A DNA stretch of 28,774 nt from Botryllus schlosseri (lineage: Eukaryota > Chordata > Ascidiacea > Stolidobranchia > Styelidae). Each line of letters begins with the position of its first letter. The stretch's first letter is position 1. A model generated the notes under the pieces. The model was not told where the DNA came from. It saw only the letters and a list, made by a program, of their open reading frames with translations, and ran no database searches. The stretch covers positions 1-28,774 of the forward strand of contig ATSW01009524.1 in NCBI GenBank assembly GCA_000444245.1, written 5' to 3'. The position numbers were made by a program, and so were the translations under genes. Positions 24,901-27,900 of the stretch are shown here, piece after piece.

Positions 24901-27900
24901 TACAATATGTATAATTGCATTGCATACTCTCGCAAAATGGTGGTTTCACGTCCCAAACCCCGGCCGGATTGTTGTCGGTAGAGCTCTTGCATGTGGCCCG
25001 TTTCTCTCCGACCAAGTTGAAGCCAGGATTACAGGAGAAGACACAGGCTGAACCGAACGTGCCGTTCTGCGCGCAAGACGACGCGCCGTTCTCAGGTATT
25101 CTCCTGAATGAGGTAACATCGAATTCAGGAACAGTTCCGCCAATACCAGTCCCATACCATCCTGCTACACCCTAAATTCAAGGCGTGCAGTTGGACACCA
25201 CATTTCAACATATTTTCCGTGTTCCCCAATATTGTGTGTAACAATGCATAATTTGGTGTCTATCTCTGAATTCTAGACGTCGATGTAGATACAACACTGT
25301 GCATTGTCACACACAATATTGGTGAACACATAAAATATGTTGAAATGAGGTATCTAACTGCACGCCTTGAATTTAAGGTGTACCAACCAGAGGTGGCCAA
25401 CAACTACTATATTGGAATACTTGAATAGGTTATGCCCATTTTCAACACATACTCAACCAGTTATGACTTCAGACTACTACCATTTCTAATTCACAGCGTC
25501 TGGCCTGAAACTACTTACTTTTTTACACATGAGCTTCTGTAAAGTCATGGTAACGGGTAAAACTCAACAGAATCTCACCCTACAGTTGTCAGTTGGATAA
25601 CGAGAAAGTGTCAGCTTTACCGAATTAGATTAGAATTAGAGGTACACATTTTTCCATTTCAAATTAGTTCATAATTATAACGAGCGAATTCACAAAAATC
25701 TGAATTAGAAAGAAATGTAAGAAAGTTCTCTTCATATCAATTCAGATCATTTTCATAAGCATGAGAACGGCGAACGTCTGTACAGCGAGCTTGGCTTGTT
25801 TCGGAGTATACAGTTCTCCTGTAGCATTTTCAGGAAAACCGAGAATTTGATTAAAAGTAAAGTTAGAGTAAAGAAAGATTTCACAAATTAGATTAAAATT
25901 AGATTGCCCGCATTTCGATCTCATTAGACAACTAGAATTATCTAGTGGTCCAAGTCCATCTGACACGAAATCTTCCTTACCCGGCTGAGCTGCAGAACTT
26001 TATCTTACAAGCCGGCAGTGCTGACGACCATTCCATATTCTTCCCGTCGATACCGCACGCGATTTCAAATACATTTCTGCCGGCCACCACCCCGGCAATC
26101 TCCATGTAGTAGCCTTGATTGCATTGGTAATTGCATCTGCTTTGGTACAGATATCCGGCGTCGCATGATTCAGTCAGAGTGGATGGAATGATATCCGCGC
26201 GGCTTGGACACGAGCGCCCTAGTATAAACAAAGAAATTGGAAATCACCTCAAATAGAAATGATGACTGGTGAATGACAATTAAAGGAAACTAGTGTATTT
26301 CGTCAATTTTAGGCATAGCGTCTAGTGCAAATCCGGTAAACGGCACTTTCTGGTGCAATACCGTACTTTTACGCCCATTCCATTTTAATTTTTTTGGCTA
26401 CACCATGGAATGGTTAGGATGTCTGAAAAAAACACGATGTACAGCAAATATGGCTCAATTCCAACTAGTGGAAGTGAAGTGACTGGAGTACGAAATTTAG
26501 AGTTTGGATTTATATTTGCATTTATTAAATATATCCAAAACTTTTTTCTCTAATAGCACTCGCGTAAAATCATATTCTGATATCACTATCGCTCATTAAA
26601 CTGGAAAGCATTCCAAAGTATTTAAACACTGCACTTTCAGGCCACAGCAAAACGTACTTTCACATGTCGCAATCGGATGACTCCAGACACCGTGAGGGTC
26701 GTTGATGCCGTTGTCTTCACACGTAACCAGACGCTGCCCGCTCAAGTAAAACGCAGCCGAACAAACCGTCCTGCACGCTGATCCGAACGCGAATCCGTTT
26801 TTGCAAATTACCGCTCCCCCTTCAGGGTTGCTGTAGATGGTAAGCATTGATTACTGAAGCGTATTATAAATATCAGGGGTGGCCAACCTTTTCGGCCAAA
26901 GTTTTCAAATTTTACTTTTATCCACATAAAAATGTTGATTTGACGCAATTCCAACCAGTAGAAGCGAGGTTACTTGAGTTTTTCATTCACAATTCCGGGA
27001 TTGCCCACAGTCCAGGCCACTTTTGCGAATCCAAAATTTTAAACTGCAATAACTTCGCTTTTGCCGGTTGGAAGTAAGCAAAATTGTTAAGCATCGGTCT
27101 TCTAGACAACTTAACACTTTCATGGGGTTGACAGTAAAATTTCAATTTTTTTTTATTAATATAATAACTTCAACATTTTCAAACTCTACCAGATGAAATC
27201 GAGCCAAATTTGGTGTGCAGCTGCAGCGTTTTTAGGCAACCAAACAATGTAATAACTGAGTCCCCGCAATCCGGAAAACTTAGTTATTTTCGAACAACCC
27301 TAGGCCACATGGAATTCACGAACCATTGCGCGGGCCACTTGAATGTTGATGACCATTTTTTAGTAGTCCGATTGAAGCAAGCAGGATTACGTAACAGTGA
27401 AAAACGAGAGTTACCTTAGCACGCATCAAAGTCGATAACATTGATGTCTTGAAATCTCACTGTGCATTTATGTCCTAGCCGGGTGAGGCGCGAACATTTT
27501 TCAAAGTTAATAGATGAATTCGGTCAATAATGTTGCAACTTCGATATATTTTTAGTCGTTTCTGTTAACCGCTGGACTCAGTTGAAAAGGACCGGACTAT
27601 AGGGCTCTTGGACATACAATGTAGAAAGTTTCAGCCAACACGCGTCTATCATTTTGTGCCAAGAGTTCATCGCCGACGATCTTTCTGCGAGCGCACCAAT
27701 GATGTCGCACGCTAGACGACACGTTCTCTCATAATTGCGAATAGAGTCAGATGAAATTTAATTAATTTAATTATTGCAGTTACAAATTTAATAGGGTCGT
27801 GTACATTTGACATATCTGCGACGTCTTAATCAATCTACAGCATTGTCACAAGGTATAAAGCAATAGGTGTCGCCAAAAAAATACGAAATAATCTTTAATG

